Source of the DNA: RPQJ01 sp046347155 | GTDB lineage: Bacteria > Pseudomonadota > Gammaproteobacteria > Steroidobacterales > Steroidobacteraceae | Length of the DNA stretch: 64,000 bases | Assembly (NCBI GenBank): GCA_046347155.1 | Contig: JAXMGT010000002.1 | Span: 868,001-932,000 of the forward strand | Reading direction: 5' to 3' | In this document: positions 33,107 through 42,137 of the stretch, in pieces | Layout: the number at the start of each line of letters is the position of its first letter | How positions within the stretch are numbered: the first letter of the stretch is position 1 | Translations under genes and position numbers: made by a program | The notes under the pieces: generated by a model | Told to the model about the DNA's origin: nothing | The model's input: only the letters and a program-made list of their open reading frames with translations | Database searches by the model: none

Positions 33107-36100
33107 ATGATCAACTGGATCATCCGCGCGTCGCTCGCGAACCGGGGACTCGTGCTGCTGCTCGCGGCGATGCTCACCGCGCTCGGCGCGTACTCGTTCC
33201 TGCGCACGCCCGTCGACGCGCTGCCGGACCTCTCCGACGTGCAGGTCATCGTGCGCACGCCGTTCCCGGGGCAGGCGCCGCGCGTCGTCGAGGACCAGGT
33301 CACGTACCCGCTCACGACGGCGCTGCTCTCGGTGCCCGGCGCGACGACGGTGCGCGGCTACTCGTTCTATGGCGACTCGTTCGTGAACGTGCTGTTCGCG
33401 GACGGCACCGACCCCTACTGGGCGCGCTCCCGCGTGCTCGAGTACCTGAGCCAGGCGGCCGCGCGGCTGCCGGAGGGCGTGCGGCCGGCGCTCGGCCCGG
33501 ACGCGACCGGCGTCGGCTGGATCTACCAGTACGCACTCGTGGACCGCACCGGCAGGCACGACCTCGCCGAACTGCGCTCGATCCAGGACTGGTTCCTGAA
33601 GTTCGAGCTCCAGGCGCTCGACGGCGTGGCCGAGGTCGCGACGATCGGCGGCATGGTCAAGCAGTACCAGGTGGTCGTGGACCCGATACGCCTGCGCGGC
33701 TACGGCATCCCGCTGATGATGGTCGAGCAGGCGATCCGCAACGGCAACCAGGAGATCGGCGGCTCGGTCGTCGAGATGGCCGAGGCGGAGTACATGGTCC
33801 GCGCGACCGGCTACGTGAAGAGCGTCGCCGACCTCGAGCGCATCCCGGTGATGGCCACGAAGGGCGGCACGCCGGTGCTGCTCCGGGACGTGGCCGAGGT
33901 GCGCATCGGCCCGGAAATGCGCCGCGGGATCGGCGAGCTCGACGGCGAAGGCGAGGCGGTGGGCGGCGTGGTCGTGATGCGCAACGGCGACAACGCGCGC
34001 GACACGATCCTCCGGGTCAAGGGCAAGCTCGAGGAGCTGCGCTCGGGCCTGCCGGCCGGCGTCGAGATCGTCGAGACCTACGACCGCTCGGCGCTGATCC
34101 AGCGTTCGGTGGACAACCTGAAGCGCAAGCTCGTCGACGAGTTCGTCGTCGTGGCGATCGTCTGCTTCATCTTCCTGTACCACGCGCGCTCCGGGCTGAT
34201 CGTCGTGATCGTCACGCCGATCGCGGTGCTCTCGGCGTTCACCGTGATGCGGCTGCAGGGGATCAACGCCAACATCATGTCGCTCGGCGGCATCGCGATC
34301 GCGATCGGCACGCTCGTGGACGCCGGGATCGTCATGATCGAGAACGTCCACAAGAAGCTCGAGCACCTGCCCGGCGAGTCGGGCCGGATGGAGGCCATCT
34401 ACGCGGGCTGTCGAGAGGTGGGGCCGTCGCTCTTCTTTTCGCTGATGATCGTCGCGCTGTCGTTCCTGCCGGTGTTCACGCTCGAGGCGCAGGAGGGGCG
34501 GATGTTCGCGCCGCTCGCCTACACGAAGACCTACGCGATGGTCTGGGCGTCGGTGCTGTCGATCACGCTGGTGCCGGTGCTGATCTGGTACCTGGTGCGT
34601 GGCGGGATCCGTCCCGAGGCGGCCAACCCGGTCAATCGCGCGACGATGGCCGCCTACCGGCCGTTCCTCCAGCTGGCGCTGCGGCGGCCCTGGGTCGTCA
34701 CCGGCGCGGCGACGGTGCTCGTCGTCGCGACGCTGTGGCCGGCCTCCCGGCTCGGAACGGAGTTCATGCCGGAACTCGACGAGGGCGATCTCCTCTACAT
34801 GCCGACGACGATGCCCGGGCTCTCGACGGACGCGGCGAGGGCGCTGCTGCAGCAGACGGACAAGCTGATCCGGACGGTGCCCGAGGTCGAGCGCGTGTTC
34901 GGCAAGGCCGGGCGGGCGGAGAGTGCGACCGATCCGGCGCCGATCGAGATGTTCGAGACCGTGATCAAGCTGAAGCCGCGCGACCAGTGGCGGCCCGGCA
35001 TGACACCGGAGAAGCTCAAGGCGGAGCTCGACGCGCGGGTGAAGTTCCCCGGCGTCTCGAACGCGTGGGTGTACCCGATCAAGACCCGGATCGACATGCT
35101 CGCGACGGGCATCCGCACGCCGGTCGGCATCAAGATCATGGGCCCGGACCTCGGCGTGATCCAGGACCTCGGCCGCCGGATCGAGGGGATCGTGCGGGAC
35201 GTGCCCGGGACGACCTCGGTCTACGCTGAGCGCACGGCGACCGGCCGGTACGTCGACGTGGACATCGATCGCGTGGCGGCCGGTCGTTACGGCCTCAACA
35301 TCAAGGACGTGCAGGACATCGTCGGCAGCGCGGTCGGCGGCATGACGGTGACGACGACCGTCGAGGGCCTCGAGCGCTACCCGGTGAACCTGCGCTACCC
35401 GCAGGACTATCGCGACTCGCTGCAGGCGTTGCGCGACCTGCCGATCGTGACGCCGACCGGCGCGAACGTGACGCTCGCCGACGTCGCCCGGGTCGAGATC
35501 GCGGATGGCCCGGGGATGATCCGCAGCGAGAACGCCCGGCCGTCGGGCTGGGTCTTCATCGACATGCAGGGCCGCGACCTCGGCGGCTACGTCCGGGACG
35601 CGAAGGCGCGGATCGCCAGGGACCTCAAGCTGCCGCCGGGCTACAGCCTCGGCTGGTCGGGCCAGTACGAGTACCTCGAGCGGGCGATGTCGCGGCTCAA
35701 GGTCGTCGTGCCGCTCACGCTCTCGATCATCGTGCTGCTGCTCTACCTGAACTTCCGGAACGCGAGGGACGTGCTCCTGATCCTGGGCGCGCTGCCGTTC
35801 GCGCTGGTCGGCGGCGTCTGGCTCCTGTACCTGCTCGACTACGACCTCTCGATCGCCGCAGCGGTCGGGTTCATCGCGCTCGCGGGCGTGGCGGCCGAGA
35901 CGGGCGTCGTGATGGTCATGTACCTCGAGCAGGCGTGGACCGAGCGGCGACGGCTCGCCGGTGCCGCCGGCCGCGCGCCGACCCGGAAGGACCTGCGCGA
36001 CGCGATCGTCGAAGGCGCGCTGCTGCGGCTGCGCCCGAAGTTGATGACCGTGATCACGATCATCGTCGGCCTGCTGCCCATCATGTGGGGGTCGGGCACC

Positions 36101-36235
36101 GGGTCGGAGGTGATGCGACGGATCGCGGCGCCGATGGTCGGCGGCATGGTCTCGGCGACGGTGCTCACGCTGATCATCATCCCGGCGATCTACCTGCTCG
36201 TGAACGGTCGCGGGCTCCGGTCGGAGTTAGAATGA
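33107..36235 (+). CDS. cusA: CusA-like heavy-metal RND efflux pump
   Basis: A 1042-residue inner-membrane proton antiporter that expels Cu(I)/Ag(I) through CusB/CusC. Heavy-metal RND hallmarks are visible: RTPVDALPDLSDVQVIV and FPGQAPRVVEDQVTYPLTTA at the N-terminus, GTLVDAGIVMIENVHK in TM4 (the proton-relay Asp is in this helix), and SWSGQYEYLERAM-like sequence before the second membrane half (GWSGQYEYLERAMSRL). Length is the family norm (about 1040). Met residues such as those of IKIMGPDLG and VGGMTVT occur in the periplasmic cleft, but I do not assign the three-Met site. It starts 11 bases after the cusB-like stop and ends 4 bases before the ATPase gene. Confidence 0.93.
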   Translation: MINWIIRASLANRGLVLLLAAMLTALGAYSFLRTPVDALPDLSDVQVIVRTPFPGQAPRVVEDQVTYPLTTALLSVPGATTVRGYSFYGDSFVNVLFADGTDPYWARSRVLEYLSQAAARLPEGVRPALGPDATGVGWIYQYALVDRTGRHDLAELRSIQDWFLKFELQALDGVAEVATIGGMVKQYQVVVDPIRLRGYGIPLMMVEQAIRNGNQEIGGSVVEMAEAEYMVRATGYVKSVADLERIPVMATKGGTPVLLRDVAEVRIGPEMRRGIGELDGEGEAVGGVVVMRNGDNARDTILRVKGKLEELRSGLPAGVEIVETYDRSALIQRSVDNLKRKLVDEFVVVAIVCFIFLYHARSGLIVVIVTPIAVLSAFTVMRLQGINANIMSLGGIAIAIGTLVDAGIVMIENVHKKLEHLPGESGRMEAIYAGCREVGPSLFFSLMIVALSFLPVFTLEAQEGRMFAPLAYTKTYAMVWASVLSITLVPVLIWYLVRGGIRPEAANPVNRATMAAYRPFLQLALRRPWVVTGAATVLVVATLWPASRLGTEFMPELDEGDLLYMPTTMPGLSTDAARALLQQTDKLIRTVPEVERVFGKAGRAESATDPAPIEMFETVIKLKPRDQWRPGMTPEKLKAELDARVKFPGVSNAWVYPIKTRIDMLATGIRTPVGIKIMGPDLGVIQDLGRRIEGIVRDVPGTTSVYAERTATGRYVDVDIDRVAAGRYGLNIKDVQDIVGSAVGGMTVTTTVEGLERYPVNLRYPQDYRDSLQALRDLPIVTPTGANVTLADVARVEIADGPGMIRSENARPSGWVFIDMQGRDLGGYVRDAKARIARDLKLPPGYSLGWSGQYEYLERAMSRLKVVVPLTLSIIVLLLYLNFRNARDVLLILGALPFALVGGVWLLYLLDYDLSIAAAVGFIALAGVAAETGVVMVMYLEQAWTERRRLAGAAGRAPTRKDLRDAIVEGALLRLRPKLMTVITIIVGLLPIMWGSGTGSEVMRRIAAPMVGGMVSATVLTLIIIPAIYLLVNGRGLRSELE

Positions 36236-36239
36236 CGCG

Positions 36240-38474
36240 ATGAGCGAACCGACGAAGCCCGGCGGCGACGCGCCGGGCTGCTGCCACGCGGCACCGCCGC
36301 CCGTGCATGACTGCTGCCACGCGCAATCGGGCGACGCGGCGGCACCGGCCGTGCCGATCGCGCCCGCCGGGGCGCGCTACGTGTGCCCGATGTGCCCGGG
36401 CGTCGGTTCGGACGTGCCGGGCGCGTGCCCGCGCTGCGGCATGGCGCTCGAACCGGCCGTGCCCGCGGCGTCGACCGACGATGGCGAACTCGCCGACATG
36501 CGCCGACGGTTCGCCATCGCGCTGCTGCTCACGCTGCCGTTGTTCGGCCACGCGATGGCGGCGATGCTCGGGTGGACGGCAATGCCGGGCGCGGGCGGGA
36601 CGGGTGCGTGGATGCAGTGCCTGCTCGCGACGCCGGTCGTCGCGTGGTGCGGCTGGCCACTGCTCGAGCGCGGCGCGCGGTCGATCGTCAGCCGGCACCT
36701 GAACATGTTCACGCTGATCGGCCTCGGCGTCGTCGTCGCCTGGGGCTACAGCGCGTTCGCGACCGTGTTCCCGTCTGCCGTCCCCCACGAGTTCCGCCAC
36801 GGCGGGGCGCCGGCGCTCTACTTCGAGTCCGCGGCGATGATCGTGACGCTGGTGCTCCTCGGGCAGGTGCTCGAACTGCGCGCCCGCGCAAAGACCGGCG
36901 CTGCGCTGCGGGCGCTGATGGACCTCTCGCCGGCGACCGCCCGCCGGCTGGCCGACGACGGCACCGAGGCGGAGGTCCCGCTCGAGGCCGTCCGGCCCGG
37001 CGACCGGCTGCGGACGCGGCCGGGCGAGCGCGTGCCGGTGGATGGCGAGGTGATCGAGGGGCGGGGCACCGTCGACGAGTCGATGGTGACCGGCGAGTCG
37101 ATGCCGGTCGAGAAAGGACCTGGCGATGCGGTCACCGGCGGCACGCTGAACGGCGCGTCTGCGCTGGTGCTCCGCGCGACGCGGGTCGGCGCCGACTCGG
37201 CGCTTGCCCGGATCGTCCGGGCGGTGTCCGAGGCCCAGCGCAGCCGCGCACCGGTGCAGGCACTGGCCGACCGGGTGTCCGCGTGGTTCGTGCCGGTCGT
37301 CGTGCTGGTCGCCGTGCTCGCGGCGATCGCCTGGGCGTGGGTGGGCCCGGAACCAAGGCTCGCTCATGCGCTCGTCGTCGCGGTCAGCACGCTGATCGTC
37401 GCCTGCCCGTGCGCGCTCGGGTTGGCGACCCCGATGTCGATGACGGTCGCGATGGGGCGCGGCGCGCGATCCGGGATCCTGTTCCGCGACGCCGCGGCGC
37501 TCGAGGCGCTCGACGGCGTCGACACGATCGTGCTCGACAAGACCGGGACGCTGACGCAGGGGCATCCCGAGGTCGCGACGGTGATCCCGGTCGACGGCGT
37601 GCCCGAGGCCGAACTGCTCCGCTATGCCGCGAGCCTCGAGCAGGCGAGCGAGCACCCGCTTGCGGCCGCGATCGTGCGCCGCGCGCAGTCGGCCGGGTTG
37701 CGACTCGGTCGCAGCTACGGCTTCGAGGCTCGGCCCGGCGCCGGCGCCTGCGGCGTCGTGCAGATGAGAAAGGTTCTGGTCGGCAGTCCACGGCTGATGG
37801 CCGACAGCGGCATCGACGTCGGACCGCTCGAGTGCGAGGCCGACCGGCTGCGCGAACTCGGCCAGAGCACCGTGTTCGTCGCCGTGGACGGACTGCCGCT
37901 CGGCGTCGTCGGCATCGCCGACCCGGTGAAGAGCGATGCCTGGGAGGCCGTGCAGGCGCTGAAGCGCATGGGGCTCCCGGTCGTGCTGCTGTCCGGGGAC
38001 CACGCGGCGTCCGTGCGCACGGTCGCGGCCCTGGTCGGGATCGACACGTTCCACGCGGACGTGATGCCCGAAGGCAAGGCCGACGTCGTCCGTCGCCTGC
38101 GCGAGTCCGGGGCCCGCGTGGCGATGGTGGGCGACGGTGTGAACGACGCGCCGGCGCTCGCGGCGGCAGACGTCGGCATCGCGATGGGGTCCGGCACCGA
38201 CGTCGCCCGCGAGGCCGCCGGCGTCACGCTCATCGGCTCCGAGCTGGCCGGGATCCCGCGCGCGCTACGACTGGCGGAGGCGACGCTCGGGAACGTCCGG
38301 CAGAACCTGCTTTTCGCCTTTGGCTACAATGCGGTCGCCGTGCCGGTCGCGGCCGGCGTGCTCTTTCCCTGGACGGGTCTGATGCTCGCGCCGGCGCTGG
38401 CCGCGGCCGCGATGTCGCTCAGTTCCGTCAGCGTGATCGCGAACGCACTCAGGCTCGGTCGCGCCCGGCTCTGA
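36240..38474 (+). CDS. copA: Copper-translocating P1B-type ATPase (CopA-like) with Cys-rich N-terminus
   Basis: A 744-residue P-type ATPase moving Cu(I) out of the cytoplasm. It lacks the usual ferredoxin-like CxxC HMA domain. Instead residues 1-30 hold two CCH clusters (GCCHAAPP, HDCCHAQS) and residues about 48-70 a heavy-metal-binding zinc-ribbon-like segment (YVCPMCPG, ACPRCGM). The transport core has the TGES loop (VTGESMPVEKG), ACPCALGLATPMS (CPC at 389-391) in the membrane, the phosphorylated Asp433 in DKTGTLTQG, and GDGVNDAPALAAADVG in the hinge. It completes a cytoplasm-to-outside copper route with CusCBA in one operon. Silver may also be carried. Confidence 0.93.
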   Translation: MSEPTKPGGDAPGCCHAAPPPVHDCCHAQSGDAAAPAVPIAPAGARYVCPMCPGVGSDVPGACPRCGMALEPAVPAASTDDGELADMRRRFAIALLLTLPLFGHAMAAMLGWTAMPGAGGTGAWMQCLLATPVVAWCGWPLLERGARSIVSRHLNMFTLIGLGVVVAWGYSAFATVFPSAVPHEFRHGGAPALYFESAAMIVTLVLLGQVLELRARAKTGAALRALMDLSPATARRLADDGTEAEVPLEAVRPGDRLRTRPGERVPVDGEVIEGRGTVDESMVTGESMPVEKGPGDAVTGGTLNGASALVLRATRVGADSALARIVRAVSEAQRSRAPVQALADRVSAWFVPVVVLVAVLAAIAWAWVGPEPRLAHALVVAVSTLIVACPCALGLATPMSMTVAMGRGARSGILFRDAAALEALDGVDTIVLDKTGTLTQGHPEVATVIPVDGVPEAELLRYAASLEQASEHPLAAAIVRRAQSAGLRLGRSYGFEARPGAGACGVVQMRKVLVGSPRLMADSGIDVGPLECEADRLRELGQSTVFVAVDGLPLGVVGIADPVKSDAWEAVQALKRMGLPVVLLSGDHAASVRTVAALVGIDTFHADVMPEGKADVVRRLRESGARVAMVGDGVNDAPALAAADVGIAMGSGTDVAREAAGVTLIGSELAGIPRALRLAEATLGNVRQNLLFAFGYNAVAVPVAAGVLFPWTGLMLAPALAAAAMSLSSVSVIANALRLGRARL

Positions 38475-38509
38475 GCGCGCGACCCGGCGCACCGACAGCG
38501 AGGAGTCCC

Positions 38510-39619
38510 ATGACGCGTACCCTGGCCAGCGATCCCCGGCGCGACGGCTACCGGATGCCCGGCGAATTCGAGCGGCATGCCGGCTGCTGGATGCTGTGGC
38601 CCGAGCGCCCGGACAACTGGCGCCTCGGCGCCAAGCCGGCCCAGGCGGCCTTCGTGGCGGTCGCCACTGCGATCGCCGGCAGCGAGCCGGTCACGGTCGG
38701 CGTTTCTGCCGGACAATTCCTGAACGCTCGCCGGCGGCTGCCCGAGGCCGTCCGGGTCGTCGAACTCGCGAGCGACGACGCCTGGATGCGCGACGTCGGC
38801 CCGACGTTCGTCGTGAACGACCGCGGCGGCGTCCGCGGCGTCGACTGGCGGTTCAACGCCTGGGGCGGACTCGACGGCGGCATCTACTTCCCCTGGGACC
38901 GCGACGATGCGGTCGCGCAGAAGGTACTCGAGGTCGAGGGCCGCGACCGCTACCGCGCGCCGTTCGTGCTCGAGGGCGGTGCGATCCACGTCGACGGGCA
39001 GGGCACGCTGATCACGACCGAGGAGTGCCTGCTGAACCGGAACCGGAACCCGCACCTCACCCGCGAGCGCATCGAGGCGCTGCTGCGTCGCTACGTCGGG
39101 GTCGAGGCCATCGTGTGGCTCGGGCGGGGCGTGCACCTCGACGAGACCGACGGGCACGTGGACAACCTCTGCGCGTACGTGAAGCCCGCCGAGGTGGTCC
39201 TGACCTGGACCGACGACCGCAGCGACCCGCAGTGGGAAATCTCCCGTGACGCGCTCGAACGGCTGATGCAGGCCCGCGATGCGCGCGGCCGCCGGTTCAC
39301 CGTGCACAAACTCGTGCAGCCGGGGCCGCTCCGGATGACGCGCGAGGAGGCCCGCGGCGTCGACGAGGTCGAGGGGTCGCAACCCCGCCGGGCCGGATCC
39401 CGGCTCGCGGGCTCGTACGTGAATTTCTACCTCGGCAACCGCCGGGTCGTCGTCCCGTTGCTCGACCCGAAGCGCGACGGCGCCGCGCTCGGCAAGCTCC
39501 GGGAGCTCTTCCCGCGCCGCGAGGTGGTCGGGGTGCCGGGCCGGGAAATCCTGCTCGGCGGGGGCAACGTCCACTGCATCACGCAGCAGGTGCCCGCGGG
39601 GCGCGCCCGCGCCCGCTAG
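38510..39619 (+). CDS. aguA: Agmatine deiminase
   Basis: A 369-residue guanidino-group-modifying enzyme that converts agmatine to N-carbamoylputrescine and ammonia. Motifs in order: CWMLWPERPDNWR, SDDAWMRDVGPTFVV, WGGLDGGIYFPWD, LEGGAIHVDGQGTLITTEECLLN, HLDETDGHVDN, and the catalytic Cys356 in GGGNVHCITQQ. AGGAG precedes the ATG by 4 bases. It lies 35 bases after copA, but its role matches the polyamine locus 23 kb away: its product leads to putrescine. The partner N-carbamoylputrescine amidase (AguB) is not seen next to it; the nitrilase-fold gene at 17588 is better read as omega-amidase. Its 3' end overlaps the convergent DUF3570 gene by 4 bases. Confidence 0.95.
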   Translation: MTRTLASDPRRDGYRMPGEFERHAGCWMLWPERPDNWRLGAKPAQAAFVAVATAIAGSEPVTVGVSAGQFLNARRRLPEAVRVVELASDDAWMRDVGPTFVVNDRGGVRGVDWRFNAWGGLDGGIYFPWDRDDAVAQKVLEVEGRDRYRAPFVLEGGAIHVDGQGTLITTEECLLNRNRNPHLTRERIEALLRRYVGVEAIVWLGRGVHLDETDGHVDNLCAYVKPAEVVLTWTDDRSDPQWEISRDALERLMQARDARGRRFTVHKLVQPGPLRMTREEARGVDEVEGSQPRRAGSRLAGSYVNFYLGNRRVVVPLLDPKRDGAALGKLRELFPRREVVGVPGREILLGGGNVHCITQQVPAGRARAR

Positions 39620-40761
39620 AACCAGACCGAGAAGAACACCCGGAGCACGTTCGCGTTCATGCTGTAGCGCGGCTGCTGCTCGGGCGGGACCGGCACCTTG
39701 GCGTTGCGGTAGTCCTCGTAGTTCCAGAGCCCGTAGTCGTAGAACAGGTTCAGCGTCGAGCGCTGCACCCACTTCCAGTCGCTCGCCGGAAGGTTCCAGG
39801 TCGCGCCGAACGTGAGCATCTGGCTGTGGAACGTGCTGAGTTCCTTGTCGCGGCCGAGGAAGTTCTGCGAGTCCGCGTACGGGAACAGGTCGGAATAGAA
39901 GTCGGCCTTGGTCTGGTCGTACCAGCGGTAGTCGGCCTCGAGGATCCAGCTCTGGCCGATCGGGTGGGTGTAGCCGAGCCGGAACGTGTTGCCGGTGACG
40001 CCCCAGCTGTCCGAGTAGAACCGGTACATGCCGTGGATCGCGGCCCGGTACCACAGGAAGTAGTCCCCGCGCAGCGACACCGCGTTGCTCGTGTGCGTGT
40101 GCGGGTAGACCTCGGGTTCCCACGCGTAGCCGGCCGCGACTTCAGTGTCCACGTAACGGGCGGAACGGTACGGGTTGTTCAGGTAGCCCTCGTCGCTGAT
40201 CGCCTCGTAGGCGAGTTCGAGCGACAGCTTGGGCGTCACGATCTGGGAGACGCTGAAGCGGTAGTCCCATCGGTCGACCGGTTCCTTGAATCCCGGGTCA
40301 CCGTTGCGGCGGACCTCGTCCCAGGCGCGGCTGAAGCCGAACGACACGGTCGTGAGGTCGCCGAACATCGCCTGGCTCACGTCGAACGCGACGGTGTTCG
40401 CCGTGTAGTCGTTCTCTTCGCTGTTCACGTAGCCGAGCGAGTACTGCGTGCGACCGTACAGTGCGTCGACGGACACCCCCACCTGCTGGCGGGTCTCCTT
40501 GTACGGGCTCGCCTGGGTGACCACGTCGATCGAGGCGCTCGACACCATGTCCATGTAGTAGTTCGCGGACACGGAGTAGTTCTCGCCGATCTTCTTGCGC
40601 ACCATGATCGACGGCCCGTCGACCGTGACGCCGCCGCCGTCGTACAGGTGGTAGAGCGCGTCCGCGCGGTCGTCGGGCAGCGTGGCCGCCTCGGCGGCCG
40701 GCCCGATCGTCGCGAGCGCAACCGGTGCGAGTGCCGCGAGTTTGTGATCAGTTGCAGCCAC
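39616..40761 (-). CDS. DUF3570 outer-membrane beta-barrel-like protein
   Basis: A 381-residue exported protein of the DUF3570 family. It is rich in alternating aromatic/polar strands (MVRKKIGENYSVSANYYMDM, QVGVSVDALYGRTQYSLGYV) and ends in Phe after FFSVWF, the C-terminal signature of outer-membrane barrels. I prefer the GTG at 40761 because GGAGG lies 5 bases upstream and it gives a short signal ending in PAAEA. An ATG at 40791 adds ten residues and lies deeper in the DUF4266 gene. DUF3570 genes are often found with DUF4266, thioredoxin-like and ApbE genes, as here. Function unknown; an outer-membrane partner of an exported redox system is a fair guess. Confidence 0.8.
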   Translation of the reverse strand: MAATDHKLAALAPVALATIGPAAEAATLPDDRADALYHLYDGGGVTVDGPSIMVRKKIGENYSVSANYYMDMVSSASIDVVTQASPYKETRQQVGVSVDALYGRTQYSLGYVNSEENDYTANTVAFDVSQAMFGDLTTVSFGFSRAWDEVRRNGDPGFKEPVDRWDYRFSVSQIVTPKLSLELAYEAISDEGYLNNPYRSARYVDTEVAAGYAWEPEVYPHTHTSNAVSLRGDYFLWYRAAIHGMYRFYSDSWGVTGNTFRLGYTHPIGQSWILEADYRWYDQTKADFYSDLFPYADSQNFLGRDKELSTFHSQMLTFGATWNLPASDWKWVQRSTLNLFYDYGLWNYEDYRNAKVPVPPEQQPRYSMNANVLRVFFSVWF

Positions 40762-40972
40762 AGCCCCCTCCGTGCCCGCCAAGCGCGCCACGGGCGCCCT
40801 CCCGCGCTTCGTAGACGTGGTCGATGTAGGCGAGCGAGACCGGGTCGCGGTCCGCGGCCATGATCAGGTCGGCGAAGTTCTGCCGTTCGTAGGGCTTCAC
40901 CCAGGGCTCGACGCTGCTGCAGCCGGTCAGCACGAGCAGGGCGGCGACGCCGATGATCGGACGGGCGCTCAT
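40748..40972 (-). CDS. DUF4266 small lipoprotein with Gly/Cys-rich tail
   Basis: A 74-residue lipoprotein. The signal ends in the lipobox LTGC (Cys18). The mature part has the family core VEPWVKPYERQNFADLIM and the C-terminal tail GGHGGGCGCN, whose two Cys could bind metal or form a disulfide. The ATG at 40972 is the first codon that gives a signal peptide. It overlaps the start of DUF3570 by 14 bases and follows the TlpA-like gene by 5 bases, so the three are coupled. A role with ApbE or thioredoxin in the envelope is inferred from repeated co-occurrence of these families. Confidence 0.82.
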   Translation of the reverse strand: MSARPIIGVAALLVLTGCSSVEPWVKPYERQNFADLIMAADRDPVSLAYIDHVYEAREGARGALGGHGGGCGCN

Positions 40973-40977
40973 GTGAT

Positions 40978-41457
40978 TCACTCCTTGACGAGGCTGCGGA
41001 TCATGTCGGAGTACTTCGCCTCGTCGCCGGGCTTGTAACCCCGGTGCACGTAGCGGACGGTGCCGTTGCGGTCGATGAACACCGTGCTCGGCATGCCCTC
41101 GACGCCGAACGACGCGGCGACCGTGTTCTCGCGATCGAACAGGATCGGAAACGTGACGCCGACGCCCTTGAGCCAGGTCTGGGCGGCCGCGCTGTCGGGC
41201 TCGACGTTGATGCCGACCACCGTGAACCCGAGCGGCTCGTACTTCTGCTGGATCTGCTCGAGCAGCGGCATTTCCTGCCGGCACGGGCCGCACCAGGTCG
41301 CCCAGAAGTTGACCATCACGACCTGGCCCTTCAGCGAGTCGAGGCTGAGCGTGCCGCCGGAGCGTGCCGGCAGCGTGAAGTCGGGGGTCGCCGCACCGGC
41401 GATCGAGGCGGCGGCCGCGAGCAGGGCGACGACGGTGAGACGTGTGGAGGTGCGCAT
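40978..41457 (-). CDS. TlpA/ResA-like exported thioredoxin
   Basis: A 159-residue periplasmic disulfide reductase. The signal peptide ends near SIAGAA; the redox motif WCGPC is at Cys56/Cys59 in NFWATWCGPCRQEMP, and the cis-Pro loop GMPSTVFIDRNG follows. ResA/TlpA proteins keep CxxCH haem-binding cysteines reduced for cytochrome c maturation. The neighbouring gene at 42849 and the divergent operon encode CxxCH proteins, which suits this role. It lies between the beta-barrel gene and DUF4266 in a leftward operon. Confidence 0.9.
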   Translation of the reverse strand: MRTSTRLTVVALLAAAASIAGAATPDFTLPARSGGTLSLDSLKGQVVMVNFWATWCGPCRQEMPLLEQIQQKYEPLGFTVVGINVEPDSAAAQTWLKGVGVTFPILFDRENTVAASFGVEGMPSTVFIDRNGTVRYVHRGYKPGDEAKYSDMIRSLVKE

Positions 41458-41471
41458 CGGTCGGCTCCGGG

Positions 41472-42137
41472 TCAGAAGAATGCGGTCACGCTGAAGCTGA
41501 ACTGCAGGTTCTGGGTCGTCTTGTCCTTGCCCAGCAGGTCGCTGCCAAACAGCTGGTCGCGCCCGTCGACGTGCACGGCGAGCCAGTCGTTCAGCAGCAG
41601 CCGGTAGCCGACGCCGGGCGTGAGCGTGAAGTGGTCGTCGCCGCCGAACCGCGTGCTGCCGGCGCCGAACGTCAGGTACAGCGCCGCCGGCATCGCGTGG
41701 TGAGAACCGAAGAAGACCTCCCCGGGCAGCACGTTCCAGCCGATCGCGAGGTCGTAGTAGGTGTACTGGCGTTCGCTGTCCGTCAGCAGCTGCGCGGAAC
41801 CGCTCAGGTCCTCGTAGCTCGTCGTGCCGGCCTTCGAGCTGCCGACGGTCGCCTCGGCGAACAGGTCCTCGGTGAAGTGGTAGGCGATCCGCCCGCCGTA
41901 GAGGAATCCGGTCCCGAAGTCCTCGATGCTGACTGCACCGATGAACAGCCCGGCCTCGAAGTTCTCGTTGTCGATCGCGGGCACCGTCACGTTGCGCCGG
42001 TGCACGCGCGGCTCGACCACCTCCGGGGTATCGGCGGGCGCGGCGAGCACGTCGTCGGCACGGGCCGGCGACACGCCGCCCGCGGTGCCGCCGAGCACCA
42101 GGACGTTCAGAAGAAGTGCGTGAAGCCTACGGTCCAT
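41472..42137 (-). CDS. Outer-membrane beta-barrel domain protein (OMP_myx_plus-like)
   Basis: A 221-residue protein with a signal peptide (ends GGVSPARA) and a predicted 8-strand barrel, ending FSFSVTAFF with the terminal Phe of outer-membrane proteins. Strands are visible as FEAGLFIGAVSIEDFGTGFLYGG, split by DLFAEATVG and others. I recognise it as the type of short barrel found in tandem in Myxococcales and some Gammaproteobacteria, where relatives (GltA/GltB) belong to the gliding machine. The start ATG (42135-42137) lies inside the 3' end of the SH3 protein gene, a 31-base overlap in another frame. A second barrel-like protein is encoded directly upstream. Confidence 0.75.
   Translation of the reverse strand: MDRRLHALLLNVLVLGGTAGGVSPARADDVLAAPADTPEVVEPRVHRRNVTVPAIDNENFEAGLFIGAVSIEDFGTGFLYGGRIAYHFTEDLFAEATVGSSKAGTTSYEDLSGSAQLLTDSERQYTYYDLAIGWNVLPGEVFFGSHHAMPAALYLTFGAGSTRFGGDDHFTLTPGVGYRLLLNDWLAVHVDGRDQLFGSDLLGKDKTTQNLQFSFSVTAFF

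Noticed and set aside
36383..38509. Long N-terminal extension of agmatine deiminase through copA
   Set aside because: The frame is open, but the extension is the +2 shadow of copA; AGGAG and the family start are at 38501-38510.
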